Shown piece by piece: positions 1 to 10,300 of a stretch of DNA of 64,000 nucleotides. A model generated the notes under the pieces. It saw only the letters and a program-made list of their open reading frames with translations, made no database searches and was not told the origin of the DNA. Source of the DNA: Flavobacterium sp. GSB-24 (GTDB lineage Bacteria; Bacteroidota; Bacteroidia; Flavobacteriales; Flavobacteriaceae). The translations under genes were made by a program, and so were the position numbers. How positions within the stretch are numbered: position 1 is the stretch's first letter; each line of letters starts with the position of its first letter. The stretch lies in contig NZ_AP027043.1 in assembly GCF_027924665.1 (NCBI RefSeq), positions 1,178,001 to 1,242,000 on the forward strand, read 5' to 3'.

Positions 1-1
1 C

Positions 2-1288
2 TGGCACGCAGATCCGTATATTGCGAGAGAATTTCACGGTGTTTGGGGAAATTTTGATGTAAAAATTACAATCGATAAAGAATACACAATTGGAGGTTCT
101 GGATATTTACAAGACAAAAATTCAATTGGACACGGTTACGAAGATGCTGGTGTGACGGTTACTTATCCTAAAAAAGCAAAAACGTTGACATGGCATTTTA
201 TTGCTCCAAATGTTCACGATTTTACATGGGCAGCAGACAAAGAATATGCACATGATATTGTAAAAGGACCAAACGATGTTGATTTGCATTTTTTCTATAA
301 AAACACTCCAAAAGTGGCAGAAAACTGGAAACAATTAGAGCCATTAATGGTAAAAGTAATGGATTATTACAACCAAAGAGTTGGAGCTTATCCGTACAAA
401 CAATATTCATTTATTCAAGGTGGAGACGGTGGAATGGAGTATGCAATGTGTACTTTAATGCTAGGAAATGGAAAACTGGAAGGAATTCTTGGGACTGCAA
501 CACACGAATTAGGACACTCTTGGTTTCAGCATATTTTAGCTTCAAACGAATCCAAACATCCTTGGATGGATGAAGGTTTTACAACTTACATTGAAGACAG
601 CGCTTTGAACGAATTAAAGGGAGATAAAAAAGAAGTAAATCCATTTAAGGGCAATTATGCTGCTTATTATAGTTTAGTAAATTCTGGAAAAGAACAGCCG
701 CAAAGTACACACGGAGATCGCTATGACGAAAATCGTCCTTATAGTATTTCTTCTTACGTAAAAGGAAGTATTTTTCTTTCTCAATTAGAATATGTAATTG
801 GAAAAGAAAATGTTGATGCTACTTTAAAAAGATATTTCAACGATTTTAAATTCAAACATCCAACTCCAAATGACATCAAAAGAACAGCAGAAAGAGTTTC
901 TGGAGCTGAGCTAGATTGGTATTTAACAGATTGGACGCAAACATTAAATACGATTGATTACGGAATTAAAGACTTTGCTGATAATGCAGGAAAAACAACT
1001 GTAACTTTGGAGAGAATTGGAAGAATGCCAATGCCAATCGACTTAAAAGTAGATTATACTGACGGAACCTCTGAGAACTTCTACATTCCGTTAAGAATGA
1101 TGAATTTTATTAAACCGAATCCAAATCCAAATCAAAAAAGAACTGTTTTAGAAGACTGGGCTTGGGCACAGCAAAACTATAGTTTTACAATCGATAAAAA
1201 CAAAACTGCAATCAAAAAAATCACTATTGATCCGAGCGGATTAATGGCTGATGTAAAAGCTGCAAACAATGTTTTTGACGTGAAATAA
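2..1288 (+). CDS. M1 family metallopeptidase (aminopeptidase), 5'-truncated by window edge
   Basis: This is a zinc aminopeptidase of the M1 (gluzincin) family, expected to remove N-terminal residues from peptides, probably in the periplasm or at the cell surface. The frame is open from base 2, so the true start lies left of the window. The zinc site is visible: HELGH at about 503-517, followed by the downstream glutamate in WMDEGFTTYIE near 571. The GGMEY exopeptidase motif (here GGMEYAM) precedes it by about 70 bases. The C-terminal part has no T9SS-type tail and ends in VFDVK. A strong terminator follows at 1306-1342, so this is the last gene of its transcript. The family call is firm; exact substrate and location are not visible because the signal region is missing. 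Confidence 0.93.
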   Translation, partial: WHADPYIAREFHGVWGNFDVKITIDKEYTIGGSGYLQDKNSIGHGYEDAGVTVTYPKKAKTLTWHFIAPNVHDFTWAADKEYAHDIVKGPNDVDLHFFYKNTPKVAENWKQLEPLMVKVMDYYNQRVGAYPYKQYSFIQGGDGGMEYAMCTLMLGNGKLEGILGTATHELGHSWFQHILASNESKHPWMDEGFTTYIEDSALNELKGDKKEVNPFKGNYAAYYSLVNSGKEQPQSTHGDRYDENRPYSISSYVKGSIFLSQLEYVIGKENVDATLKRYFNDFKFKHPTPNDIKRTAERVSGAELDWYLTDWTQTLNTIDYGIKDFADNAGKTTVTLERIGRMPMPIDLKVDYTDGTSENFYIPLRMMNFIKPNPNPNQKRTVLEDWAWAQQNYSFTIDKNKTAIKKITIDPSGLMADVKAANNVFDVK

Positions 1289-1305
1289 TCTTCATTTAAA
1301 GAATA

Positions 1306-1342
1306 AAAAAAGTCCCGTTTAAATTAATAAACGGGACTTTTT
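1306..1342. terminator. Bidirectional intrinsic terminator
   Basis: Stem AAAGTCCCGTTTA / TAAACGGGACTTT with a short AT loop, flanked by A and T runs on both sides. It sits between the convergent aminopeptidase and epimerase genes, so it can serve both. Confidence 0.85.
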
Positions 1343-1361
1343 ATTTTTAGATCATTAAGGT

Positions 1362-2300
1362 TTAACTCAAATGCTCGATCATATCTTTTGTCATAGATTC
1401 CAGATCAAATTTATGATTCCAGTTCCAGTCTTCTCTGGCAGAACTGTCGTCAATACTTGCCGGCCAGCTGTCAGCAATTTTTTGACGGAAATCTGGATTA
1501 TAAGTGATTTCAAAATCAGGAATATGTTTCTTAATCTCATTCGCAATTTCTGTCGGAGTAAAACTCATTGCAGCCAAATTATAAGAAGAATGTATTTTAA
1601 TCTGCTCAGCAGGAGCTTTCATAATATTAATTGTTGCATCAATAGCGTCATCCATATACATCATCGGCATTTTGGTTTCAGACGATAAAAAGCATTCGTA
1701 TTTTTTATCAGCAATGGCTTTGTAAAAAATATCAACAGCATAATCTGTAGTTCCGCCGCCTGGAGGAGTGGACCAGCTGATTAAACCAGGATAACGAATA
1801 CTTCGAACATCAACACCATAAATATTATGATAATACTCGCACCATCTTTCTCCAGCTTGCTTGCTGATTCCGTAAACTGTTGAAGGTTCCATTACAGTAT
1901 ATTGTGGCGTGTTTTCTTTTGGAGTCGTTGGTCCGAAAACCGCAATACTCGAAGGCCAGAAAATTTTCTGAATCTTTTTTGCTTTCGCTAAATTTAAAAC
2001 ATGAAAAAGAGAATTCATATTTAAATCCCAGGCAAAAGCAGGATTTTTTTCAGCAGTAGCAGATAAAAGTGCCGCCATTAAATAGATATCAGTAATTTGA
2101 TGAACTTCTACCAAATGTTCAATTTGATTAAAATCTAAAGCATTGACCACTTCAAAAGGTCCCGAATTAACAACATCAGTATTTAATTTTCGAATATCAG
2201 AAGCGATTACATTTTCGGTTCCGTATAATTTGCGCAGTTTTTGCGTCAGCTCTGTTCCAATCTGACCGCAGGCACCAATGATCAATATTTTAGGATTCAT
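1362..2300 (-). CDS. NAD-dependent epimerase/dehydratase, L-threonine 3-dehydrogenase-like SDR
   Basis: An extended short-chain dehydrogenase of about 312 residues. The N-terminus has the Rossmann glycine motif GACGQIG, and the catalytic YxxxK appears as STVYGISK about halfway along. The overall sequence (ASDIRKLN, WPSSIAVFGP, YPGLISW, PGGGTTDYAVDIFY) matches the bacterial and animal SDR-type L-threonine 3-dehydrogenases, which oxidise threonine to 2-amino-3-oxobutanoate with NAD. The start at 2300 is preferred over an upstream ATG at 2342. A promoter -7-like element (TATATTTG on the minus strand, 2323-2330) would lie inside the longer version, and the extra N-terminal residues do not resemble the family. 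The gene stands alone and is convergent with the upstream peptidase. Confidence 0.85.
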   Translation of the reverse strand: MNPKILIIGACGQIGTELTQKLRKLYGTENVIASDIRKLNTDVVNSGPFEVVNALDFNQIEHLVEVHQITDIYLMAALLSATAEKNPAFAWDLNMNSLFHVLNLAKAKKIQKIFWPSSIAVFGPTTPKENTPQYTVMEPSTVYGISKQAGERWCEYYHNIYGVDVRSIRYPGLISWSTPPGGGTTDYAVDIFYKAIADKKYECFLSSETKMPMMYMDDAIDATINIMKAPAEQIKIHSSYNLAAMSFTPTEIANEIKKHIPDFEITYNPDFRQKIADSWPASIDDSSAREDWNWNHKFDLESMTKDMIEHLS

Positions 2301-2322
2301 TTTTCGATGATTTTTAGAGATA

Positions 2323-2330
2323 CAAATATA
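2323..2330 (-). promoter_or_regulatory. Candidate -7 element for the epimerase gene
   Basis: TATATTTG on the minus strand fits the Bacteroidota TAnnTTTG -7 element and lies 23 nt upstream of the chosen start. No well-spaced -33 TTG was found, so the call is tentative. Confidence 0.4.
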
Positions 2331-2585
2331 ACGTTTTCGCAATTACTTGCGCTTTTTTGAAGAATAAATTATAAATTCAACAATTAAAAAGTTTGTTTGT
2401 TGGATAATTCTCTTTTACAAGGGTGTGTCTTTGTGCCTTTCAAAAATCTATGTAAAAGATCATTTTTATTGATAATAAAACCAAAGAAAATTATTTTAAA
2501 TCTGCATAATCTGTCGTAAAAAAAAGATAGTAATTTATGTGAATCAAAGGCAAAAATCAGAATTCGTAATTGTAAATTTACTTTG

Positions 2586-2593
2586 TAACTTTG
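2586..2593 (+). promoter_or_regulatory. Candidate -7 element for the lipoprotein-mfd transcript
   Basis: TAACTTTG fits TAnnTTTG and would place transcription start close to 2600, which favours translation from 2613. The -33 region is not convincing. The rest of the 2301-2600 gap is AT-rich with no coding frame that I can support. Confidence 0.4.
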
Positions 2594-2612
2594 TAGCTTA
2601 ATGTTTTACCAA

Positions 2613-3221
2613 ATGAAATATAAGATATCTCTTTTTCTGCTTTTTGTTTTTGTGTTGAATTCATGTCAAAATCAAGATGAAAAACGTCTTGCTGAAAATG
2701 AAAAAGAAGCAAAAAAGAAAGAAGCTATTTTTAATAATATAAATAAAGGCTGGACGTTTATTGATGAGCCTATCAATGAAATCTCAGAACAAAAATTAAA
2801 TTCTTGGACAGAATGGCGAGAGTTTATGAAAGAGATTGGAGATAAGCCAAGAAAAACAATTGGAGCATTTCAGAAAAAATCGGCTGCTATTTCTAAAAAA
2901 GCGATGGCTTTAAATAACAATATTCCGCCAGAACTTAATGTGCCTCAAATAAAAAGCCGTATTTCTATTTTAATTACCAAAATAAAAATGATGGATTTAT
3001 TTATTCATTTAAATAAAGTTCCAGATGATAAAGTGGTTTTTTTGATACAAGAAATCAACAAAGAATTAATTTCGCTGGAAAGACAAATGGATAAAATTGT
3101 CGAAAAAGCCAAAATTCCGAAAGAAGAAGGAGAAGCAGATTTCCTTAGAATGTTAGACACTACGCGCGCGATACCGAGTTCTACGCCGCCATTAGATCAA
3201 AATAAACCTAGAGTTGAGTAA
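2613..3221 (+). CDS. Small lipoprotein of unknown function
   Basis: I do not recognise a named family. From 2613 the protein starts with Lys, a hydrophobic run and the lipobox-like VLNSC, so it is a predicted lipoprotein, probably periplasmic or outer-membrane anchored. The mature part is highly charged, rich in Lys/Glu and helical in character, with no catalytic motif seen. The C-terminus is a proline-containing tail. An in-frame ATG at 2601 would add four residues; the positively charged start at 2613 fits a signal peptide better. Its last codons overlap the start of mfd by 8 bases (3214-3221), so the two are translationally linked and cotranscribed. The overlap does not by itself imply a repair role. 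Confidence 0.75.
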   Translation: MKYKISLFLLFVFVLNSCQNQDEKRLAENEKEAKKKEAIFNNINKGWTFIDEPINEISEQKLNSWTEWREFMKEIGDKPRKTIGAFQKKSAAISKKAMALNNNIPPELNVPQIKSRISILITKIKMMDLFIHLNKVPDDKVVFLIQEINKELISLERQMDKIVEKAKIPKEEGEADFLRMLDTTRAIPSSTPPLDQNKPRVE

Positions 3222-6200
3222 AAACGCCTTATACACGATATACGACAATCTGCCAAAAGCACAGCAGATTGCATCAAATTTACTGGAAGGAAATCAGATA
3301 AAAATGCATCTCAGCGGATTGCTGGGATCTGCCGTTTCATTTGTTGTCCGCTCTGTTTTTAAAAAAACTGAACTGCCTTTTTTAATTGTTTTAGACAATA
3401 AAGAAGAGGCTGCGTATTACCTAAACGATTTAGAGCAGATGATTGGCGAGCAGGATGTATTGTTTTATCCCGCTTCATTCCGTCGTCCCTATCAAGTTGA
3501 TGAAACAGATAACGCGAATGTTCTGCTTCGAGCAGAGGTTTTAAACCGAATAAATTCCCGAAAAAAACCAGCAATAATTGTTACATATCCAGAGGCACTT
3601 TTTGAAAAAGTAGTTACGCGCCAGCAATTGGATAAAAACACGTTGAAAGTTTCTTTAAACGATAAAATTTCAATTGATTTCATTAATGAAGTTTTGTTTG
3701 AATATGAATTCAAAAGAGTCGATTTTATTACAGAACCGGGAGAATTTTCGGTTCGTGGAGGTATTGTCGATGTATTCTCATTTTCAAATGATCATCCGTA
3801 TCGAATTGAATTTTTCGGAAATGAAGTAGACAGCATCAGAAGTTTTGATGTAGAAACACAATTATCTGTTGAAACACATAAAAAAATCACCATTATCCCG
3901 AATGTCGAAAACAAGATATTTCAGGAAAACCGTGAAAGTTTTCTAGATTATATTGCGGAGAAAACAGTACTTTTTATTCAAAATACTGATGGACTTTTTA
4001 GTCAGTTAGACAAACAATTTGCAAGGGCAGAAGAAGCTTTTTCGAAACTTTCGGGAGAAATAAAACATGCCGAACCAGAACAATTATTTTTAAATCAGGC
4101 TTTGTTTATCAAACGAGCTTTAGATTTTTCGATAGTAGAATTGGCTTCAAAACCAATTTTCAAAACCACTAAAAAATTCGAATTTCATATTCAGCCTCAG
4201 CCCTCGTTCAATAAACAATTTGATTTATTGCTGAATAATCTGAGCGATAATCATTTTAACGGATATAAAAATTATTTATTCTGTTCGAATGAAACGCAGG
4301 CCAAACGTTTTCATGATATTTTTGAATCGCTGGACGAAGCGAATTCTGAGAATATCAGAAAACAATACAACACTATTGTACTGCCTTTATACCAAGGTTT
4401 TATTGATGAAGAAAATCAGATAACGGCTTATACCGATCACCAGATTTTTGAACGTTATCACAAATTCAACATCAAAAACGGTTATTCTAAAAAGCAGAAT
4501 ATTACGCTTAAGGAATTAACAGCACTTTCTGTTGGTGATTATGTAACGCACATTGATCATGGAATTGGGAAGTTTGGCGGATTGCAGAAAATTCAAGTAG
4601 AAGGCAAAACGCAAGAAGCCATAAAATTGGTTTATGCGGATAATGACATTGTGTATGTGAGCATTCACTCGCTTCATAAAATTTCCAAATACAACGGAAA
4701 AGACGGAACGCCGCCGAAAATATACAAATTAGGGTCTAACGCCTGGAAAGTTTTAAAACAAAAAACCAAAGCGCGTGTCAAACATATTGCATTCAATTTG
4801 ATTCAGCTGTATGCAAAGCGTCGTTTAGAAAAAGGTTTCCAATTTGCGCCGGACAGTTATCTTCAGAACGAATTAGAAAGTTCGTTTATTTATGAAGATA
4901 CGCCAGATCAAACTAAATCGACACAAGAAGTAAAAGCCGACATGGAAAGCGATCGCCCAATGGATCGTTTGGTTTGTGGAGATGTTGGTTTTGGAAAAAC
5001 AGAAGTTGCGATTCGTGCTGCTTTTAAAGCGGTTGACAATAGTAAACAAGTTGCCGTTTTAGTGCCGACGACTATTTTGGCTTATCAGCATTATAGAACT
5101 TTTTCGGAACGATTGAAAGATATGCCAGTTTCTATTGGTTATTTAAACCGATTTAGAACGGCAAAACAAAAAGCACAAACTTTAAAAGATTTAGCCGAAG
5201 GAAAACTCGATATCGTAATTGGAACACACCAATTGGTCAACAAAAATGTAGTTTTTAAAGACTTAGGTTTGTTGATTGTTGATGAGGAACAAAAGTTTGG
5301 AGTTAACGTAAAAGATAAATTAAAAACTATTGCAGCAAATGTTGATACGTTGACATTAACAGCAACGCCAATTCCGAGAACTTTACAATTCTCTTTAATG
5401 GCGGCGAGAGATTTGTCTGTAATTACAACGCCTCCGCCAAATCGTTATCCTATTGAAACGAATGTTGTTGGTTTTAATGAAGAGATCATTCGTGATGCGA
5501 TTTCGTATGAAATTCAGCGAAACGGACAGGTTTTCTTTATCAATAATAGAATCGAAAATATAAAAGAAGTGGCAGGAATGATTCAGCGTTTGGTTCCAAA
5601 CGCAAGAGTTGGAATTGGTCACGGACAAATGGACGGTGCAAAACTCGAAGAATTGATGTTAGGTTTCATGAATGGAGAATTCGACGTTTTGGTGGCAACG
5701 ACAATCATCGAAAGTGGTTTGGACGTTCCAAATGCCAATACCATTTTCATTAATAACGCCAACAATTTCGGATTATCAGATTTACATCAAATGCGCGGGC
5801 GTGTTGGACGAAGCAACAAAAAAGCATTCTGTTATTTCATCTGTCCGCCGTATTCATCTATGACGGAAGATGCAAGAAAACGTATTCAGGCATTGGAACA
5901 ATTCAGTGAATTGGGAAGCGGTTTCAACATTGCAATGAAAGATCTGGAAATTCGTGGAGCAGGAGATTTATTGGGCGGAGAACAAAGCGGTTTCATAAAC
6001 GAAATTGGTTTTGATACGTACCAAAAAATCATGAATGAAGCAATTGAAGAATTGAAAGAAAACGAATTCAAAGATTTGTATCCAGAAGAAAATAATATTG
6101 ATACTAAGGAATATGTAAAAGATATTCAAATCGATGCCGATTTTGAGCTTTTATTTCCAGATGAATATATCAATAACGTTTCAGAACGTTTGGTTTTATA

Positions 6201-6579
6201 TAACGAATTAGGCGCCATAAAAGATGAAGCTGGTTTACAGGAATTCGAAAGAAAGCTAATTGACCGTTTCGGACCTTTGCCAAAACAAGCAACTGCCTTA
6301 CTAAACAGCATCCGCATAAAATGGATTGCAACGCGTGTTGGAATCGAGAAATTAGTTTTGAAACAAGGCAAAATGATAGGCTATTTCGTTTCAGACCAGC
6401 AATCTGATTATTATCAGTCGGTGAAGTTTAGAAATGTTTTAAATTTTGTTCAGAAGCATAGTAATCTTTGCAAAATGAAAGAAAAACAAACCGTAAACGG
6501 ATTACGTTTATTATTGACTTTTGAAAATGTGAAATCTATCAAACGTGCTTTGGAGTTGATGGAGTTGTTTGAGGAATAG
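3214..6579 (+). CDS. mfd: Transcription-repair coupling factor Mfd
   Basis: Mfd is an ATP-driven DNA translocase that removes stalled RNA polymerase from damaged DNA and recruits UvrA. The protein has 1121 residues, the usual length. Visible parts: a UvrB-like N-terminal module; a CarD-like RNA polymerase interaction domain from about residue 435 (VGDYVTHIDHGIGKF); Walker A GDVGFGKTE near 588; Walker B DEEQKFGV near 689; TATPIPRTLQ; the helicase C-terminal motifs (ESGLDVPNANT, QMRGRVGRS); and the TRCF C-terminal domain from about 980. The start is TTG and overlaps the preceding lipoprotein stop. The first downstream ATG (3304) would cut into a conserved-looking N-terminus, so TTG is preferred. 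Function is certain, start fairly sure. Confidence 0.97.
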   Translation: MSKNALYTIYDNLPKAQQIASNLLEGNQIKMHLSGLLGSAVSFVVRSVFKKTELPFLIVLDNKEEAAYYLNDLEQMIGEQDVLFYPASFRRPYQVDETDNANVLLRAEVLNRINSRKKPAIIVTYPEALFEKVVTRQQLDKNTLKVSLNDKISIDFINEVLFEYEFKRVDFITEPGEFSVRGGIVDVFSFSNDHPYRIEFFGNEVDSIRSFDVETQLSVETHKKITIIPNVENKIFQENRESFLDYIAEKTVLFIQNTDGLFSQLDKQFARAEEAFSKLSGEIKHAEPEQLFLNQALFIKRALDFSIVELASKPIFKTTKKFEFHIQPQPSFNKQFDLLLNNLSDNHFNGYKNYLFCSNETQAKRFHDIFESLDEANSENIRKQYNTIVLPLYQGFIDEENQITAYTDHQIFERYHKFNIKNGYSKKQNITLKELTALSVGDYVTHIDHGIGKFGGLQKIQVEGKTQEAIKLVYADNDIVYVSIHSLHKISKYNGKDGTPPKIYKLGSNAWKVLKQKTKARVKHIAFNLIQLYAKRRLEKGFQFAPDSYLQNELESSFIYEDTPDQTKSTQEVKADMESDRPMDRLVCGDVGFGKTEVAIRAAFKAVDNSKQVAVLVPTTILAYQHYRTFSERLKDMPVSIGYLNRFRTAKQKAQTLKDLAEGKLDIVIGTHQLVNKNVVFKDLGLLIVDEEQKFGVNVKDKLKTIAANVDTLTLTATPIPRTLQFSLMAARDLSVITTPPPNRYPIETNVVGFNEEIIRDAISYEIQRNGQVFFINNRIENIKEVAGMIQRLVPNARVGIGHGQMDGAKLEELMLGFMNGEFDVLVATTIIESGLDVPNANTIFINNANNFGLSDLHQMRGRVGRSNKKAFCYFICPPYSSMTEDARKRIQALEQFSELGSGFNIAMKDLEIRGAGDLLGGEQSGFINEIGFDTYQKIMNEAIEELKENEFKDLYPEENNIDTKEYVKDIQIDADFELLFPDEYINNVSERLVLYNELGAIKDEAGLQEFERKLIDRFGPLPKQATALLNSIRIKWIATRVGIEKLVLKQGKMIGYFVSDQQSDYYQSVKFRNVLNFVQKHSNLCKMKEKQTVNGLRLLLTFENVKSIKRALELMELFEE

Positions 6580-6593
6580 TATAGAATAAAGTG

Positions 6594-6677
6594 TTGCCAC
6601 AAATTACACGAATTAGTACGAAATAATTTAAAGCTTGAAAAATAAAAATTAGTCCTGATTTTTGTGATTCGTGGTAA
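6594..6677. repeat. Imperfect intergenic palindrome (GCCACgAATT family)
   Basis: Left arm GCCACAAATTACACGAATTA and right arm GATTTTTGTGATTCGTGGT are imperfectly self-complementary. The same motif recurs at 7326-7376 and 10647-10720. It follows mfd and may stabilise or end its transcript, but lacks a clean T tract. Confidence 0.55.
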
Positions 6678-6765
6678 ATAACATTAAGTTTTATTTATCT
6701 TTTATTTAAGAAAAACCTTAGAACTAAAAAGTTTTCTTTGATCAAATTTTCAAAGACAACTTTAT

Positions 6766-7320
6766 ATGCAGAATCAATTCATCCTCCTATTTTTATTTTT
6801 TGGATTAACTACAATCTTCGCTCAAGAAAAGGGTAAAATCATTTCAAATGATTCTTTAAAATCAGAAACAATCGATCCGCTTCGTCCCTCAAAAGCAGCA
6901 TTTTATTCAGCTATTTTACCAGGTTTAGGTCAGGTTTACAATAAGAAATACTGGAAAGTTCCTTTAGTTTATGGAGCAATCGGCACAAGTACATATCTAT
7001 ATATTGACAATCAAAAAAAGTACAATATCTACAGAGATGAATATAAAAGCAGATTGGAAGGAAATACGAGTAACTCAGATTATTTAGCTGGATTAAGTGA
7101 AAGTCAATTGATTTCTGCTCAGAAACAATTTCAAAGAAACAGAGATTTATCCGCCCTGTTTATGGTTGGTTTTTACGTCTTGAATATTATTGATGCTAAT
7201 ATCGATGCGGCATTATCGCAGTTTAATGTAAGCGAGAAATTAGCATTTAAACCTTCCGTAATCAATAATGATATTACATTAAATAATAATTTTGGGTTTG
7301 CTTTAAATTATTCTTTTTAA
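6766..7320 (+). CDS. DUF5683 domain membrane protein
   Basis: A 184-residue protein with an N-terminal signal peptide ending near IFAQE. The segment PSKAAFYSAILPGLGQVYNK followed by YWKVPLVYGAIG is typical of the DUF5683 family, which is widespread in Bacteroidota and has no established function. At least two hydrophobic segments are visible (about 50-80 and 128-145), so it is an envelope protein. The family often sits near chromosome-partitioning or cell-wall genes, but here the neighbours are mfd and the starch locus. It probably has its own transcript, ended by the strong palindrome at 7321-7382. Confidence 0.75.
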   Translation: MQNQFILLFLFFGLTTIFAQEKGKIISNDSLKSETIDPLRPSKAAFYSAILPGLGQVYNKKYWKVPLVYGAIGTSTYLYIDNQKKYNIYRDEYKSRLEGNTSNSDYLAGLSESQLISAQKQFQRNRDLSALFMVGFYVLNIIDANIDAALSQFNVSEKLAFKPSVINNDITLNNNFGFALNYSF

Positions 7321-7382
7321 AAAAATCGCCGCGAATTCACAAATTAGGTTAAATTAAATTCGTGAATTCGCGGCGAAAAAAA
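7321..7382. terminator. Strong bidirectional terminator with 15-bp perfect stem
   Basis: TCGCCGCGAATTCAC (7326-7340) pairs perfectly with GTGAATTCGCGGCGA (7362-7376), with A runs before and after. It separates two convergent genes. The stem contains the same GAATT-CAC core as the palindromes at 6594 and 10647. Confidence 0.88.
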
Positions 7383-10300
7383 TTATTTAACAATTAGTTT
7401 TTTAGTTACATTAAAATCTTTAGAAATAATGTTTACAATGTAAATGCCTGAAGATAAATGATGATTAACTTGTCCTGAAGAAGAAAGTTTTTCGGTTAAA
7501 AGAGTTCTTCCATTCAAATCAGAAACAAAAATTTCGGCAGTATTGCCACTTGCTAATTCTGGCATTAGAATATGAAATTCATTGTTTATTGCAGGATTTG
7601 GATAAATACCAATTACAGGTTCTGCTGTTGAAACTTCTTCAACATTTAGTGCCATTTTTGATGTACCAACAGTAGTTGGTTCCAACTGCCATTGTGCGCT
7701 GAACCAGCCGTCTTGTGAATTTCCATATTGAGCAGATCCTGTTTGATTTTCAACATGAATAATATTTCCTGTCTGCCATCTGTTTCTTAATCTTACCCAG
7801 GTTCCGTCAATATAATCGCTGGACCATTGTGCACTCCAGAAAGTAGTATCTGTTATATTACATTGAACAGTTCCTGTTTGTCCTTCGATATTAATTAACT
7901 CTCCAGTTGCTGCATTTTTAAGAACGAAGTAAGTGGCATCAATAGCGATTTTCTGCCATTTGTAGTTGTTTCCAGAAACCGTTGTTCCGTAGCCAACATT
8001 TGTCCCGGCATCAGATAAATAAGCTCCTGTCCATCTGTTTTTAATTGTATAATATGTTCCTCCCGTAGAAGTTGTAGAAACTGTTACGACACAAGTACTC
8101 GTTTTATTTCCGTCAACAGTTGTAACGGTAATTGTAGCAGTTCCATTTGCTACAGCAGTTACCAATCCTGAACTATTTACTGTTGCCACAGCAGTATTGT
8201 TTGAACTGTAAGTTACGGCTTTGTTTGTCGCTGTTGATGGCGAAACTGTTGGCGTTAATTGCTGTGTTGCACCAACTGATAAAGCTGCAGTAGTTGGAGA
8301 TAAAGTTACACCTGTAACGGCAACGCCCGTTCCTGGATTAGAATCGTACCAAGTGTTGTTCATATACCAGCCAGTTTTGTTTCGGCTTAAATCGGCAGTT
8401 TGATTGGTTCCGTCGTTGAAAATTAAATTTGTTGAGGTTACATTGGTAAATGTATAACTGTACCATCCGCTTCCCGCATCGCTCATGTTTACGCCCGGCC
8501 AGGTTGCATTTGCTAAAACTCCTGCTGGTAAAGCACTCCAATAATAGATTTTAATTCCAGTTCCCCAGTTTGATGGTTTATAGAAATAAACCGTAAAATT
8601 CGTATTCAGATTTACTGTAATTGTTGCCGACGCTGTTTTATTTCCGTCTTGTGTTGTTGCTGTAATCGTTGCTGTTCCTGCAGCAACTGCCGTTACAAGT
8701 CCGCTTGAGTTTACCGTTGCAATTGCGTTGTTGGTTGAACTCCACGTTACATTTTTGTTCGTGGCATTTGCTGGAGAAATTGTTGCGGAAAGCTGTTGTG
8801 TATTTCCTGCATATAAACTTGCCGTTGTTGGTGAAACACTTACAGATGCAACTGGAATTGCCGCTACTGTTATAGCTGAGGTTGCTGTTTTATTACCGTC
8901 AACGGTTTTAACTGTAATAGTTGCTGTTCCTGCTGCAACGGCTGTAACCAATCCAGAAGTATTTACAGTTGCTACAGCTGTATTGCTGGATGTCCAGGTT
9001 ACGTTTTGGTTTGTGGCATTTGCAGGAGCTATCGTTGCATTTAACTGCTGTGTTGTGCCTAAACCAACAGTTACCGTTGTCGGACTAACTGAAACTCCAG
9101 TTACGGCCACAACAGGCGCATTGGTATTCGTTAAAACCAAATATTCAAAAGCAGCAAATGTTCTTGTCGCGCCTGTTGTTAAAGTTACAGAGGCATTGTT
9201 ATTATATGGATTTACATAAGTTCCTGCTAAAGACGCTGGGATTACATACGATTTTGAAGCATTTCTTAAATTCGACATTACGATTACTTTTTCTGTACCT
9301 AATGTCTTAGTAAAAATACTGATATCATCATTTGCATACGTGGTTAAATCACCACGTCTGATGGCAGTACTAGTAGTTCTGAAATTTAAGATTTTGGCGA
9401 AATCTGCAGCAGCTGTCGGGTTTTGAGACCAGTTGAATTTGAAGTTTGTCCACGGCCAATCAGTTTTGGGTTCGTAGTCGATTTCCTGTCCGCTCATTAA
9501 GAAGGGAACACCTCTCATATAAGCTGAAACTAAAAAGTTGGCAACAATTCCGTTATGATTTTTGAAGGCTACGAACGGTCTTCTTACGCCATCATCATTG
9601 GTGTACGTATCATGATTACCAGTATATCGAACGATTTGCTGATTTCCAGTTGCTTTAGCATATTCATAAGTAGATTGGTCTTGAAGTCTTTGAGAAACTG
9701 GTCCTCCATTAGCAATATCATATAAACCGCTGTGAAACCATCTGTCGCCATAATTCATGTCGAAACCAACCTGAAAATTTTCTTGTCTGTCTCCTTCGGC
9801 TAACATTAATAAATTATGAGAAGAAATACCTCGAAGGTTTGAGTTGACTTCAGACCAGAAATCTAAAGGAGGATTATTGGCATAATCGCAGCGATAACCA
9901 TCAATGTTAGCAGCGAAAATCCAGTAACGCATTGCATCTTTGATGGCTGCTCGTGTAGCCGAACTATTAAGGTCAAGCGCAGCAATATCGGAGAAGTTTC
10001 CTAATTGCTGAATAGTTGTTCCAGTTCGCTTATAATATTCTGGATGAGAAGTTGTCCATCCATGATCCCATGAAGTTCCATTGATAGCAATATCTAGAAT
10101 TACGGCCATTCCGCGGCTGTGAGCGCCATCGACTAAAGTTCTTAAATCTGCAAGAGAACCATATTCTGATCCTACAGCTTTAAAATCTTTAATACAATAA
10201 GGCGAAGCCGAACTTCGGGAATCGGTGCCATGAGGAAAAATCGGCATTAAATAAATAACATTTGTGCCGAGTGCTTTTATATTGTCTAATCGGGCGGTTA

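Noticed and set aside
8728..9219. 163-codon open frame on the plus strand
   Set aside because: It is opposite the Ig-like repeats of the amylase gene. Its length comes from the biased Ala/Val/Thr codons of those repeats, and no start signal or family was seen.
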